NCBI RefSeq assembly: GCF_011516765.1
Contig: NZ_JAAABN010000003.1
Coordinates: 186,001-250,000, forward strand
DNA length: 64,000 nucleotides
Reading direction: 5' to 3'
Source: Acetobacter sicerae
GTDB lineage: Bacteria; Pseudomonadota; Alphaproteobacteria; Acetobacterales; Acetobacteraceae
Shown: one piece after another, positions 17,460-25,245 of the stretch
Layout of the letters: each line of letters opens with the position of its first letter
Numbering within the stretch: position 1 is the stretch's first letter
Notes under the pieces: model-generated
Seen by the model: the letters and a program-made list of their open reading frames with translations, nothing else
Databases searched by the model: none
What the model was told of the DNA's origin: nothing
Position numbers and translations under genes: made by a program

Positions 17460-18380
17460 ACCGGGGCGCGTCAAAACGGTCCCAAGATTGGGCGCGATCA
17501 CCTTCACCAGCAGGTAGAGCGCCATATTGAGACGATGCAGGATCGGCGAGGTCGCCAGCGACCGTTCCAGCCAGAGCCGATTGCGGATCGTGCAGAAAGC
17601 GCGCCGTTCCTCGGTCTTCGGGTCCAGCCAGGGGTGAATGGCCTTTCGGTTCGCACGCCAGGATTCGTCGATGTCACGGAGACGGCTTTCGGGACAGAGC
17701 CAGATATGCCCGCCCGCAGCCGGAATCTGCTGTGAGAAGGCGTAATCATCGAAATAGAGGTGATAACGCTGTGGCGGCAGGGCGATCCGGTCGAGCCACG
17801 AGCGGGCGAACCAGAAGCCGCCATAGGCCGCGACACCGAGTTCAAAACAGCCTTCCCGGATCGCGGCTTTCCGTTTTCCACCGTTCCACAGATGCGCCAG
17901 ATTGAAGTCGAAGAACGCGTCAGGCTCGACCCAGTGCAGGGTTTTGCGGTCCAGCACCTTGCGATACTGTCGCTTGTCCACGCGGAAGCTCATCATGGCG
18001 TTGCGTTCGTCCGCGCCGAGACGTTTCCAGCGGTCGAGCAGAACGAAGACAGCATCCTCGTCCGGTACATTGTCGTCGTCCAGCACCCAGACGAAACGCA
18101 TGTCGTGGAGACGCGCCGCATAGGCCAGACCGGCATGGAAACCGCCCGCCGAGCCTTCATTCTCCGCCAGCCGTACGACATGCAGGGCATCCGCTCCGAA
18201 TTCATCCCGCAGCGAGGCGAGCGCCTCCTGTGCTGAATGGGGTGTGCCATTGTCCACGACGACTGCGCAGGCCGCCCCGCAGCGGAAGGCTGCCCGCAGC
18301 ACTTCGGCAAGAAGATGCGTGCGCTCGCCATAGGTGACGGTGACGACACAGGTCCGGTCTTGCAACGGCAATAGCGTCAT
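17394..18380 (-). CDS. Glycosyltransferase family 2 protein (rhamnosyl/galactofuranosyl type)
   Basis: A 328-residue GT-A glycosyltransferase. The N-terminal nucleotide-sugar domain has CVVTVTYGERTHLLAEVLRAAF, ENEGSAGGFHAGLAYA and the metal-binding run FVWVLDDDNVPDEDA. The later FWFARSWLDRIALPPQRYHLYFDDYAFSQQIPAAG supplies the acceptor-site region. The C-terminus carries the amphipathic segment typical of GlfT/RfbN-like enzymes. It is cytoplasmic or peripherally membrane-bound. Its start overlaps the stop of the upstream ELM1-like gene by four bases; its 3' end overlaps the flippase gene on the other strand. Confidence 0.82.
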   Translation of the reverse strand: MTLLPLQDRTCVVTVTYGERTHLLAEVLRAAFRCGAACAVVVDNGTPHSAQEALASLRDEFGADALHVVRLAENEGSAGGFHAGLAYAARLHDMRFVWVLDDDNVPDEDAVFVLLDRWKRLGADERNAMMSFRVDKRQYRKVLDRKTLHWVEPDAFFDFNLAHLWNGGKRKAAIREGCFELGVAAYGGFWFARSWLDRIALPPQRYHLYFDDYAFSQQIPAAGGHIWLCPESRLRDIDESWRANRKAIHPWLDPKTEERRAFCTIRNRLWLERSLATSPILHRLNMALYLLVKVIAPNLGTVLTRPGSASAFLRRFRLIRRAFRAGLS

Positions 18381-19381
18381 CTTTCCATACGGCTGGAGGC
18401 AGGTTTTCTGTCAGCGATCAGCGCGAGAACCCGGTCACGGCACGCCTGTAATTCCTCATCCGCTGTCGGAAACGGGATGCGCCAGTCTGGCTCTCTCAGG
18501 CCCTGTTCCGTCAATGGCCGTACAAGTCCCTGCTGGACAAGCGCCCGGTGCCAGCGGGTGAAGTCAGTCCCACCGGCAAGCCAGCCTCTCCGGATCAGCG
18601 TATTGCGGAGTTCCGGTGTGATACGGTCCGCCATGATCTTCAGGCGCTGGACAGGTGGGAGCCGGACCGGGAGCGGATACAGCCAGGTTGGTTTGCCGGT
18701 CCGCCATGCGTCGGCGATCAGGGAGGCGCTGTCCGCCGTCACCACCAGTCTTCCGCTCTCTTTCAGAACTGTCGAGAGCGGTCGCCTGTCGATGCGGTCG
18801 GGTGTGTGGCGATACCTTTCCTCGACAATTTTCATCACATGATCCGGTGTGCGCGGACCCGGCACGACGCGCAGTTCCGTGCCTGTCGCTGCGGCCAGTC
18901 GTTCGGCGCGGGACAGCAGCACCAGCGCGTCTTCTTCGCTGAAGCCGAAGTGACGGGTCGGCCCTCCCAGCAGAACGGAGAGCGGTCCCCGTGTCGTTTC
19001 GGCAGAAAGGATGGACCGTGCGATATCCGCGCCGTTCAGCGGCATGTTCAGATGCAGCGTCTGCGGACCTTCCGGATAGTCGTCCTGCGGCATCAACAGG
19101 ATCAGATCCAGCTCCGATGGCGCTTTCAGACGCGGACGCCCGAGCTGGATGATGAGAGGGCGACCACCGAAGGCTGCTTTCAGACGCCACGCCTGCCTCA
19201 AGGCTCTGCCGAAGGACAGGATCAGTGTCGGCTCGTCGGCGGGAATCCGATCATTTTTGGTGAATTGCCAGGGCAGGCCACAGGCGTTGGCCAGCGCCTC
19301 GCACTGCCGCATTTCGCCTTTTCGACCGGTCTCAACGATAAGAATGGATGCGTCGGAACGTCTGTTCACGGATGACGCCAT
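18377..19381 (-). CDS. ELM1/GtrOC1-family putative glycosyltransferase (DUF1022)
   Basis: A 334-residue protein of the family named after plant mitochondrial-fission protein ELM1, whose bacterial members have a GT-B-like fold. Recognisable stretches are ILIVETGRKGEMRQCEALANACGLPW, LILSFGRALRQAWRLK, VLLGGPTRHFGFSEEDA and LVVTADSASLIADAWRTGKPTWLYPL, the last being the strongest family signature. It is translationally coupled to the downstream GT2 gene and lies among surface-glycan genes, which supports a sugar-transfer role. Donor and acceptor are unknown. Confidence 0.75.
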   Translation of the reverse strand: MASSVNRRSDASILIVETGRKGEMRQCEALANACGLPWQFTKNDRIPADEPTLILSFGRALRQAWRLKAAFGGRPLIIQLGRPRLKAPSELDLILLMPQDDYPEGPQTLHLNMPLNGADIARSILSAETTRGPLSVLLGGPTRHFGFSEEDALVLLSRAERLAAATGTELRVVPGPRTPDHVMKIVEERYRHTPDRIDRRPLSTVLKESGRLVVTADSASLIADAWRTGKPTWLYPLPVRLPPVQRLKIMADRITPELRNTLIRRGWLAGGTDFTRWHRALVQQGLVRPLTEQGLREPDWRIPFPTADEELQACRDRVLALIADRKPASSRMER

Positions 19382-19402
19382 CCGGAATTTTTCCTGTTCT
19401 GG

Positions 19403-20332
19403 TCAGAGATAGACAATTTTCTTGACCGCCGATGCGTGGTTCCAGACCAGCGCGCTGTAGGGTTGGCAATAGGCATGGTTCATGACGTGGTCAGGAGAAA
19501 TCCGGGTTTCGTGAGGCTTTGTTGCCGGAGACGCCTTCCAGTGCACCACTCGCGCGCCTTTTGGCACAAGAGACGGGAGACGCTTGGAAGCCGAACGACG
19601 AAAGAGCCGCAAGGCGGAGCGCGACGACAGTGAGTACATCGTGTCCGGTGGATACACGATCACGCCTGTATCCGTGTTTTTCTCCAGCAGCCCGCGCAGG
19701 ACGATTTCAGCCTGAAGGTTATGGTCCTCGACGAGTGCGCGCAACCACTGCGTCAGGAAAGGCGCCCCGGCTACCGCGCCGAACACCGGATAGACAGGTG
19801 CAAAAGCCGATGACCGGCGCGGCGTTTTTTTTGCATTGCTCCGGGTGTGCTTCATGAAGTCAGGTCGGAACGCGCGGGACAGGGTAAGGCTTCGTTCAGT
19901 AATCGACACGCGCCGTGACCCGAAGAAGACTGACCCTGTTCGCTCATGAAGGAAAGGGGCGATCATGAGGGTTTCAGGCGTCAGAAAAATCCCCCCATGC
20001 GCATGGATCAGCGCTGCGCTGAGAATGCAGTTGCGGGTCTCCTGATCCGGCGACAGGGTGTAAAGCTGCGACAGACCATGAATGCCCGTCTTTTCTTCGA
20101 CACCCCGCAGAAGAGTGGTCTTGTCGAGCCGACGGAATGCCACGCGCTCCAGAGATTGCAGGAAATCGGTCTGAGGACCGGCAGGCAATTCGCCAGCATG
20201 GTGAACGATCACCTGCTCCATACCGGCCTGCGCAGCGGAGGCTACGGCGAACGCACGAGGCCAGACGATTTTCCGTTCCGGAAAAATGAAGTGTGCAACA
20301 GAAGGAATGAGAGGGTGATGGGAAGCGCTCAT
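19403..20332 (-). CDS. GT32-like capsule/LPS glycosyltransferase homologue lacking the DXD motif
   Basis: A 309-residue protein resembling GT32/capsular synthesis enzymes. It begins IPSVAHFIFPERKIVWPR (compare the HFIW start of the family) and has the helix-plus-loop RNCILSAALIHAHGGIFLTPET, where the family normally reads GGIYxDxD. Both metal-binding aspartates are replaced (T-P-E), so activity may be lost or altered. The C-terminal half includes VIVYPPDTMYSLS and VVHWKASPATKPHET, compatible with the family. It sits between the ELM1-like and metallophosphoesterase genes; two bases separate its ATG from the latter. Confidence 0.55.
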   Translation of the reverse strand: MSASHHPLIPSVAHFIFPERKIVWPRAFAVASAAQAGMEQVIVHHAGELPAGPQTDFLQSLERVAFRRLDKTTLLRGVEEKTGIHGLSQLYTLSPDQETRNCILSAALIHAHGGIFLTPETLMIAPFLHERTGSVFFGSRRVSITERSLTLSRAFRPDFMKHTRSNAKKTPRRSSAFAPVYPVFGAVAGAPFLTQWLRALVEDHNLQAEIVLRGLLEKNTDTGVIVYPPDTMYSLSSRSALRLFRRSASKRLPSLVPKGARVVHWKASPATKPHETRISPDHVMNHAYCQPYSALVWNHASAVKKIVYL

Positions 20333-20333
20333 G

Positions 20334-21308
20334 TCATGCGCCTACGGCATGCTGATAGACCGGCATTGAAGGGGTGTCGAAAACATCCGGGACCGCGGGA
20401 GCGTTCTGCGCAGGAACACGGGGGCGCAGCCAGGTAATCTGACCGGAACTGATGAATTCGCCGGTTTCGGTCATCCGTCTGCGGGTCATTTCGATGCGCC
20501 AGTAATTGGCCTCGGTGACAACCCGGAAAGCATTCCAGCCTGCGGCCCTGTCCGGTTCGTCCGACATCAGGGATGCGGACGGTGTGGCGATGAGTGGGAT
20601 GGATGTGTCGGGAATGAAGCGGATCGTGGCGCAATGGGAATGGCCATGCAGCACGAGCTCCGCTCCCGCTTCTTTCAGCGCGTTGGCTACGTGCCGCCAT
20701 CCCAGAAGCGATTTTCGCCATGGCACCAGACCCGGCGTCACGGGATGATGGATCAGCACGATCCGGCAGGCGTCACGGGTGACTTCGAGAATTTTGCGCA
20801 GGCGTGCCGCCTGGTCGCTGTCCACATGCCCGTAGGCCATGAGGGGCGGACTGGCGACGGCGCTGCACACACCGATAAGCGCTATATTTCCAATCCGACG
20901 CACAAAAGGAAAATCCTCGACGCGCGGCGCGGTCCACCTGTTCCATGCGGCAAGCGCCTGCTTTCTGGCGCCCGACGTCATGGCGTCATGATTGCCCGGC
21001 ACCACGACGGTAGGAGCCGGCATCCGCTCCAGCCAGTCTGCCGCCTGTGAAAACTCCTGCGCAAGGCCAAAGTTTGTAAGATCACCGGTGTCGGCAATGG
21101 CGTCCGGTGCGAACGCGGCGATATCGTCCATCACGGCCTGCGCTGTCCGGAGGGCGTGCAGCCTGGAACGGCGTCGTTTCCACGACAGCACGCTCAGAGC
21201 ACGCTTGCCGAGAAAAGCCTTCGGTGACAGGGCTCCCATCGGAGGAAGATGCACGTCAGACAGATGGGCAAGATTCTGAAACAGGCCCGTATCATTCATC
21301 ATCGGCAC
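20334..21308 (-). CDS. Calcineurin-like metallophosphoesterase
   Basis: A 324-residue binuclear metal phosphoesterase. All signature blocks are present in order: LAHLSDVHLPP, DTGDLTNFG, VVPGNHDAM, LIHHPVTPG and LVLHGHSHCAT. The overall form resembles CpdA/Icc-type phosphodiesterases. The candidate starts are GTG at 21308 and ATGs at 21302 and 21299; AGGAG at 21314-21318 suits the GTG best. It lies within the glycan locus, so a phosphodiester of a glycan or nucleotide by-product is possible as substrate, alongside a general cyclic-nucleotide role. No signal peptide is visible. Confidence 0.82.
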   Translation of the reverse strand: MPMMNDTGLFQNLAHLSDVHLPPMGALSPKAFLGKRALSVLSWKRRRSRLHALRTAQAVMDDIAAFAPDAIADTGDLTNFGLAQEFSQAADWLERMPAPTVVVPGNHDAMTSGARKQALAAWNRWTAPRVEDFPFVRRIGNIALIGVCSAVASPPLMAYGHVDSDQAARLRKILEVTRDACRIVLIHHPVTPGLVPWRKSLLGWRHVANALKEAGAELVLHGHSHCATIRFIPDTSIPLIATPSASLMSDEPDRAAGWNAFRVVTEANYWRIEMTRRRMTETGEFISSGQITWLRPRVPAQNAPAVPDVFDTPSMPVYQHAVGA

Positions 21309-21553
21309 CGTTGCTCCTGCGTCATTCCGTCGGTTGTCTCTCCTTCCATAGAGAGCGCGGAGGCCTGTTCTTGATACGGACCTGATACACCATTTATCTC
21401 AGGTCAGCGCAGTGCAATGAAAATATAATGAAAGTGAAACACTGTGACACTGAAATAAAACATTCAAAAAAATGACGTGGAATACTATTGTTGGCTGGAG
21501 CGCATTGCCACAAAAGACGGGCACATATTCAACCCCTACGGAAACAGTGAGCC

Positions 21554-22687
21554 ATGCTGAAGGTTGTGTTGCCCTTCATAGCCCAGCCGCATCAGACGCT
21601 GCATTCCCTTCCCATAGGGATGGAAATGGCCGCCCGTAGCCCGGATGTCGAAGTGCAGGTGGCCTGCATGACGGAAAGTCATTTGCAATACGCCCGCACG
21701 CTTGCCTCCTTTTATCCGGAGAGCAAGGTTTCGTACGAACTGCTGCGGATGCCTCACCGTCTGCGACGCAGGATAGAGGAAAAGGGGCCGGGACCACTCG
21801 AAAAAATCGCTGTTCTTGCCATGAACCGTTCCTACTTTTCACAGTTCAGCGGCATTGTCGTGCCTGAACGTACTTCTCTCTACCTCAAGCGCATGGGTGT
21901 TCGGAAACCACGTCTGGCATGGACCCGCCACGGTGCTGGCGACAGAGCCGTCGGTTTTGCAAAAGATACGCGCCTGTTCGATTTTATCGTTCTTTCAGGA
22001 AAGAAGATCGAAAAACGTCTTCTTCAGCAGGGCGCCATCACGCCCGGTCGTTATCATCGCGGCACCTATGCGAAATTCGACATCGTCCAGCGTATGAATC
22101 ACGCAGCATGTCCGCTTTTCAACAACACCCGACCTGTCGTGCTCTATAATCCGCATTTCTCTTCCCGACTGTCCTCATGGGAGAAATTCGGCGACAGGAT
22201 TCTTGGTTTTTTCGCACGGCAGGATCGCTATAATCTGATTTTCGCCCCGCATATCCGTCTGTTCGATCGGAACAGGGAGGCGGGAGAAGCGTTGCAACAG
22301 CGTTTTTCCGGCTGTGAAAACCTGCTGATTGATCCGGGCAGTACGCGCAGCGTAGACATGACGTACACCATGGCGGCGGATCTCTATCTGGGAGATGTCA
22401 GCAGTCAGGTGGCCGAATTCATGATCCGTCCGCGTCCCTGTGTCTTCCTCAACGCTCATAACGCACAATGGGAAAACGACAGTAATTACAGCTTCTGGCA
22501 GTTGGGCGAAGTGCTGGATAATCCTGACCGTCTGGCCGACGCACTGGACAGTGCGTTTCTGATCCATCCGCAGTTCAGAGACAGGCAGACGGCCTATTTT
22601 TCCGAAACATTCGAACTGCCCGACAACCAGCCGACTGCTCCGGCTGCAGCCGACGCCATGGTGGATTATCTTAGACGTTACGCCTGA
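21554..22687 (+). CDS. CDP-glycerol glycerophosphotransferase-like protein
   Basis: A 377-residue GT-B-type protein resembling the CDP-glycerol:glycerophosphotransferase family, which builds glycerol-phosphate units in teichoic acids and related glycans. The C-terminal half fits best: VVLYNPHFSSRLSSWEKFGDRIL, YNLIFAPHIRL, then DMTYTMAADLYLGDVSSQVAEFMIRPRPCVFLN, equivalent to the family's SDYSS-FDF substrate loop. It also has LAWTRHGAGDRAVGFAKDT, containing the family histidine. It is convergent with the GT4 gene (10-base overlap). In a Gram-negative cell it may add glycerol phosphate or a related polyol phosphate to a surface glycan. Confidence 0.65.
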   Translation: MLKVVLPFIAQPHQTLHSLPIGMEMAARSPDVEVQVACMTESHLQYARTLASFYPESKVSYELLRMPHRLRRRIEEKGPGPLEKIAVLAMNRSYFSQFSGIVVPERTSLYLKRMGVRKPRLAWTRHGAGDRAVGFAKDTRLFDFIVLSGKKIEKRLLQQGAITPGRYHRGTYAKFDIVQRMNHAACPLFNNTRPVVLYNPHFSSRLSSWEKFGDRILGFFARQDRYNLIFAPHIRLFDRNREAGEALQQRFSGCENLLIDPGSTRSVDMTYTMAADLYLGDVSSQVAEFMIRPRPCVFLNAHNAQWENDSNYSFWQLGEVLDNPDRLADALDSAFLIHPQFRDRQTAYFSETFELPDNQPTAPAAADAMVDYLRRYA

Positions 22688-23757
22688 GCAATCCGCTCCA
22701 CACGTTCTATTATATCGTGTCCGGTGGCGTCGAAGCGTGCTGCGCTGAACCGTTCGAGCACGCGCTGACGTCCCGCCTGTCCCCATGCTGACAGCCTGTC
22801 CGGTGACCGGAGCAGTCTTTCAAGTGCATCCGCCAGAGCCTGTGGGTCGCGAGGTGGTACTATGCTTCCCATTTCTCCAGTGATGGTAAAGGGAAGTTCT
22901 CCCACTGCAGAAGCAGTGACAGGCAGACCAGCCAGCATCGCTTCATGCGCAGCCAGACACAGCCCTTCCCAGAAGGAAGGCTGCACATAGGCGTGCAGGG
23001 TCGCCAGAAAGTTTTTGGGGTGCTCAACATAGCCTACCAGACGGACCGGCAGGTTACCCCGTGTGATCAGGTCTTCCAGACGGTTGCGTTCTTCACCTTC
23101 TCCGGCGATCAGCACTTCAAAGGGGGGAAGATCACCCCGCTGGCGCAGGAGTGTCAGAGCCTGACAGAGAATATCATAACCCTTGACCGGATGCAGGCGT
23201 CCGAGCGAACCGATACGCACAGGTTCGTCCTGTTGCCAGGGCGTCGCCAGAGGGACGTCAGCATCTGCCCGGAAAATGGGCCAACAGGCGAGTTGCGTGG
23301 ATGGAATTCCCAGCGTCTCCCGGGTCATTTTCTCCACACAGCAGGAGTCGGCGATCCAGAGAGAGGTGCGGGACCGCAGAAAGCGCAGCATTCTGGCGTT
23401 GGCCGGTTTGAGGCGGGCTGAATGTTGCCAGCTCACCACCGGGCAGCGCCGACAGGTTCCGATGAGTTGCCCCATCAGGGTCGCGCGGGTCAGGGAGGTC
23501 CAGATCACGGTTGGCGAAAATGCCTGCATCTGGCGCATCAGCCAGAGGAAGGCGGCCAGATGGTCGCCCGGAGCGCCATCCCGCACATGCACGTGCAGCC
23601 CATCCTGCTCCATTGAGGCGATGGCGCGTCCATCCCGGCGACTGAGTGCGAAGATTTCGACATGATGACCCCGCTCGCGCATGACCCGGGTCACGGCTGG
23701 CACCGGCAGGGCTGCTCCACCGCCTTCCACCGAATTGATGATATAGGCGATCTTCAA
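22678..23757 (-). CDS. Glycosyltransferase family 4 protein
   Basis: A 359-residue GT-B enzyme. The N-terminal domain starts KIAYIINSVEGGGAALPVPAV; the C-terminal donor domain has RIGSLGRLHPVKGYDILCQAL, VLIAGEGEERNRLEDLI and the EX7E block FWEGLCLAAHEAMLAGLPVTAS. The chosen start is a TTG at 23757 that overlaps the upstream stop (TTGA) and is six bases after GAGGAG; an ATG at 23779-23781 (adding eight residues) has no good ribosome site. It is probably co-translated with the GINT1-like gene. Sugar and linkage are unknown. Confidence 0.85.
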   Translation of the reverse strand: MKIAYIINSVEGGGAALPVPAVTRVMRERGHHVEIFALSRRDGRAIASMEQDGLHVHVRDGAPGDHLAAFLWLMRQMQAFSPTVIWTSLTRATLMGQLIGTCRRCPVVSWQHSARLKPANARMLRFLRSRTSLWIADSCCVEKMTRETLGIPSTQLACWPIFRADADVPLATPWQQDEPVRIGSLGRLHPVKGYDILCQALTLLRQRGDLPPFEVLIAGEGEERNRLEDLITRGNLPVRLVGYVEHPKNFLATLHAYVQPSFWEGLCLAAHEAMLAGLPVTASAVGELPFTITGEMGSIVPPRDPQALADALERLLRSPDRLSAWGQAGRQRVLERFSAARFDATGHDIIERVERIAQA

Positions 23758-24671
23758 CGCGCACTCCTCTGCTTCCACCATTTTTCGATATGGTGACGGA
23801 GATCGATGCCGGCACGCGCTGGCACATTACGCAGGATGCGCTTGGCATCAATAAGCGTGACGTCACCAGCAGCCGAGAGTGTGTGCAGGCCAGCCGTGAA
23901 GGGGTATGCGCCGTGGGGCGCGGTGATCCGAAAACTTTCCTGAAACCTCATGGATTCATTTGGGGATGTTTCAGTCGTCAGAAGGCGGATCGCACCACCA
24001 TAGGTCTCGGTACAGTCCTGCATGGGAAGAGTGAGTCGCCCGTCCACGATCCGGGGTGTGCCGCCCATCCGGCTGCTTCCCAGTCCTCGCCTTAAAGGCT
24101 GGGTGGAAACATCCTCCCATGTGCCGAACAGTGTGTTTGCCCGTGCTAGCCGGAGAGCCGCCATCCGATCCGCATGCGGAGAGGAGGGAGCATAGAACAT
24201 CCACCATACGCCTTCAGCAAAGATCGGAGAGGCGTCGATTGCGGCGTGAGGAAAACGAAATTCCGGAACGGTTTCCCACTCCCATGGGAAACGGCGCGCC
24301 CGATAGAGAGTGAGCCTCCCTGAGCGGCAGGCTTCGGGAAGCATCCATGTTTCGCCGTCCGCCTCAAAAATGAAAGGATAGGACAGGTGCCAGGGTTCGG
24401 AAAGAACCTTTCCCTGTTGGATGATTTCCAATGCCCGGTTCAGGATCAGGAGATGGATCTCGCCCTTGCGGGTGCGATAGTCATAATGTTCGACAAAGAC
24501 ATGCAGCCTGTCGTCCCGCCATATCCCGAACGGGTCCGCCAGAAAGCGGTATCGGCCCGGATTGGGTAACCAGCGAATGGTGAACGGGTCGAGAGAACCT
24601 GTCGCGCAGATATCGGAAAATCCGGCCTGCACGACGCCGACGCGCCAGATATCAGTCTTGAAAATACTCAT
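23754..24671 (-). CDS. GINT1-like N-terminal domain protein (five-bladed propeller, sugar-transfer related)
   Basis: A 305-residue protein resembling the N-terminal domain of plant glucosamine inositolphosphorylceramide transferase 1, a five-bladed beta-propeller related to GH43/GH32 folds. Repeating blade cores are visible: RFLADPFGIWRDDRLHVFVEHYDYRTRKGEIHLL, LSYPFIFEADGETWMLPEACRSGRLTLYRA, AIDASPIFAEGVWWMFYA. Bacterial versions often occur beside sugar-modifying or formyltransferase genes. It is coupled to the GT4 gene and shares the glycan locus; an acceptor-binding or transfer role is inferred. Confidence 0.65.
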   Translation of the reverse strand: MSIFKTDIWRVGVVQAGFSDICATGSLDPFTIRWLPNPGRYRFLADPFGIWRDDRLHVFVEHYDYRTRKGEIHLLILNRALEIIQQGKVLSEPWHLSYPFIFEADGETWMLPEACRSGRLTLYRARRFPWEWETVPEFRFPHAAIDASPIFAEGVWWMFYAPSSPHADRMAALRLARANTLFGTWEDVSTQPLRRGLGSSRMGGTPRIVDGRLTLPMQDCTETYGGAIRLLTTETSPNESMRFQESFRITAPHGAYPFTAGLHTLSAAGDVTLIDAKRILRNVPARAGIDLRHHIEKWWKQRSAR

Positions 24672-25245
24672 CGCCTGTATGCTAGCACGATTTGCTGTTT
24701 TTCACTTCACCAAGGTCATGCTGTTTTTTGTAAATTTATCTGTGTAATTACAATAATTTTATTTAAATTTCCGAGAGTTTCCGTGTTTTTTTGTTGGTAT
24801 GGGAATTGTTCCTCTGTGTGATTGCAGCAGAAGATGAAATCAATTCTTGTGTAAATGTCGCTATCGTCTAAATTTGTACATGAAATTTGAATTTTTATTG
24901 TTTTACATTGGTATTTTATATAATTTTTGGTATTGAATTGCTCTATTAGGTGCTTGGTTGTTTTTGAAAGATGCGTTGATGGAAAGATGAAATTTTTGTT
25001 TCGTTACTTTCCGATAAAGTAAAGTCAGGTGTTTTTGTGAGTGTATATAATTTTATTTTCCATGATATAATCTCTTTAAGATTTGACAGCATCTATTCAG
25101 GCAAGAAGAGTTTTCTCAAGAGCTTGGCCTACATGGGCATGGTCCAAAACTGATCCTGTTTCAGTTGAGCCGGTGAGCCGAACACACACCTGTTTGCGCG
25201 ATTACACGTCTTTTTCACAGAGTTTCTAAAATCATTCTGCGAAAT
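24672..25245. other. 574-base AT-rich gap in the glycan locus
   Basis: Long stretches of T and A runs (for instance 24700-25080) contrast with the GC-rich coding sequence on both sides. No open frame, RNA or transposon end is recognised. It must hold the promoter for the minus-strand GINT1-like/GT4 pair. The composition suggests imported DNA or decayed sequence. Confidence 0.55.
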
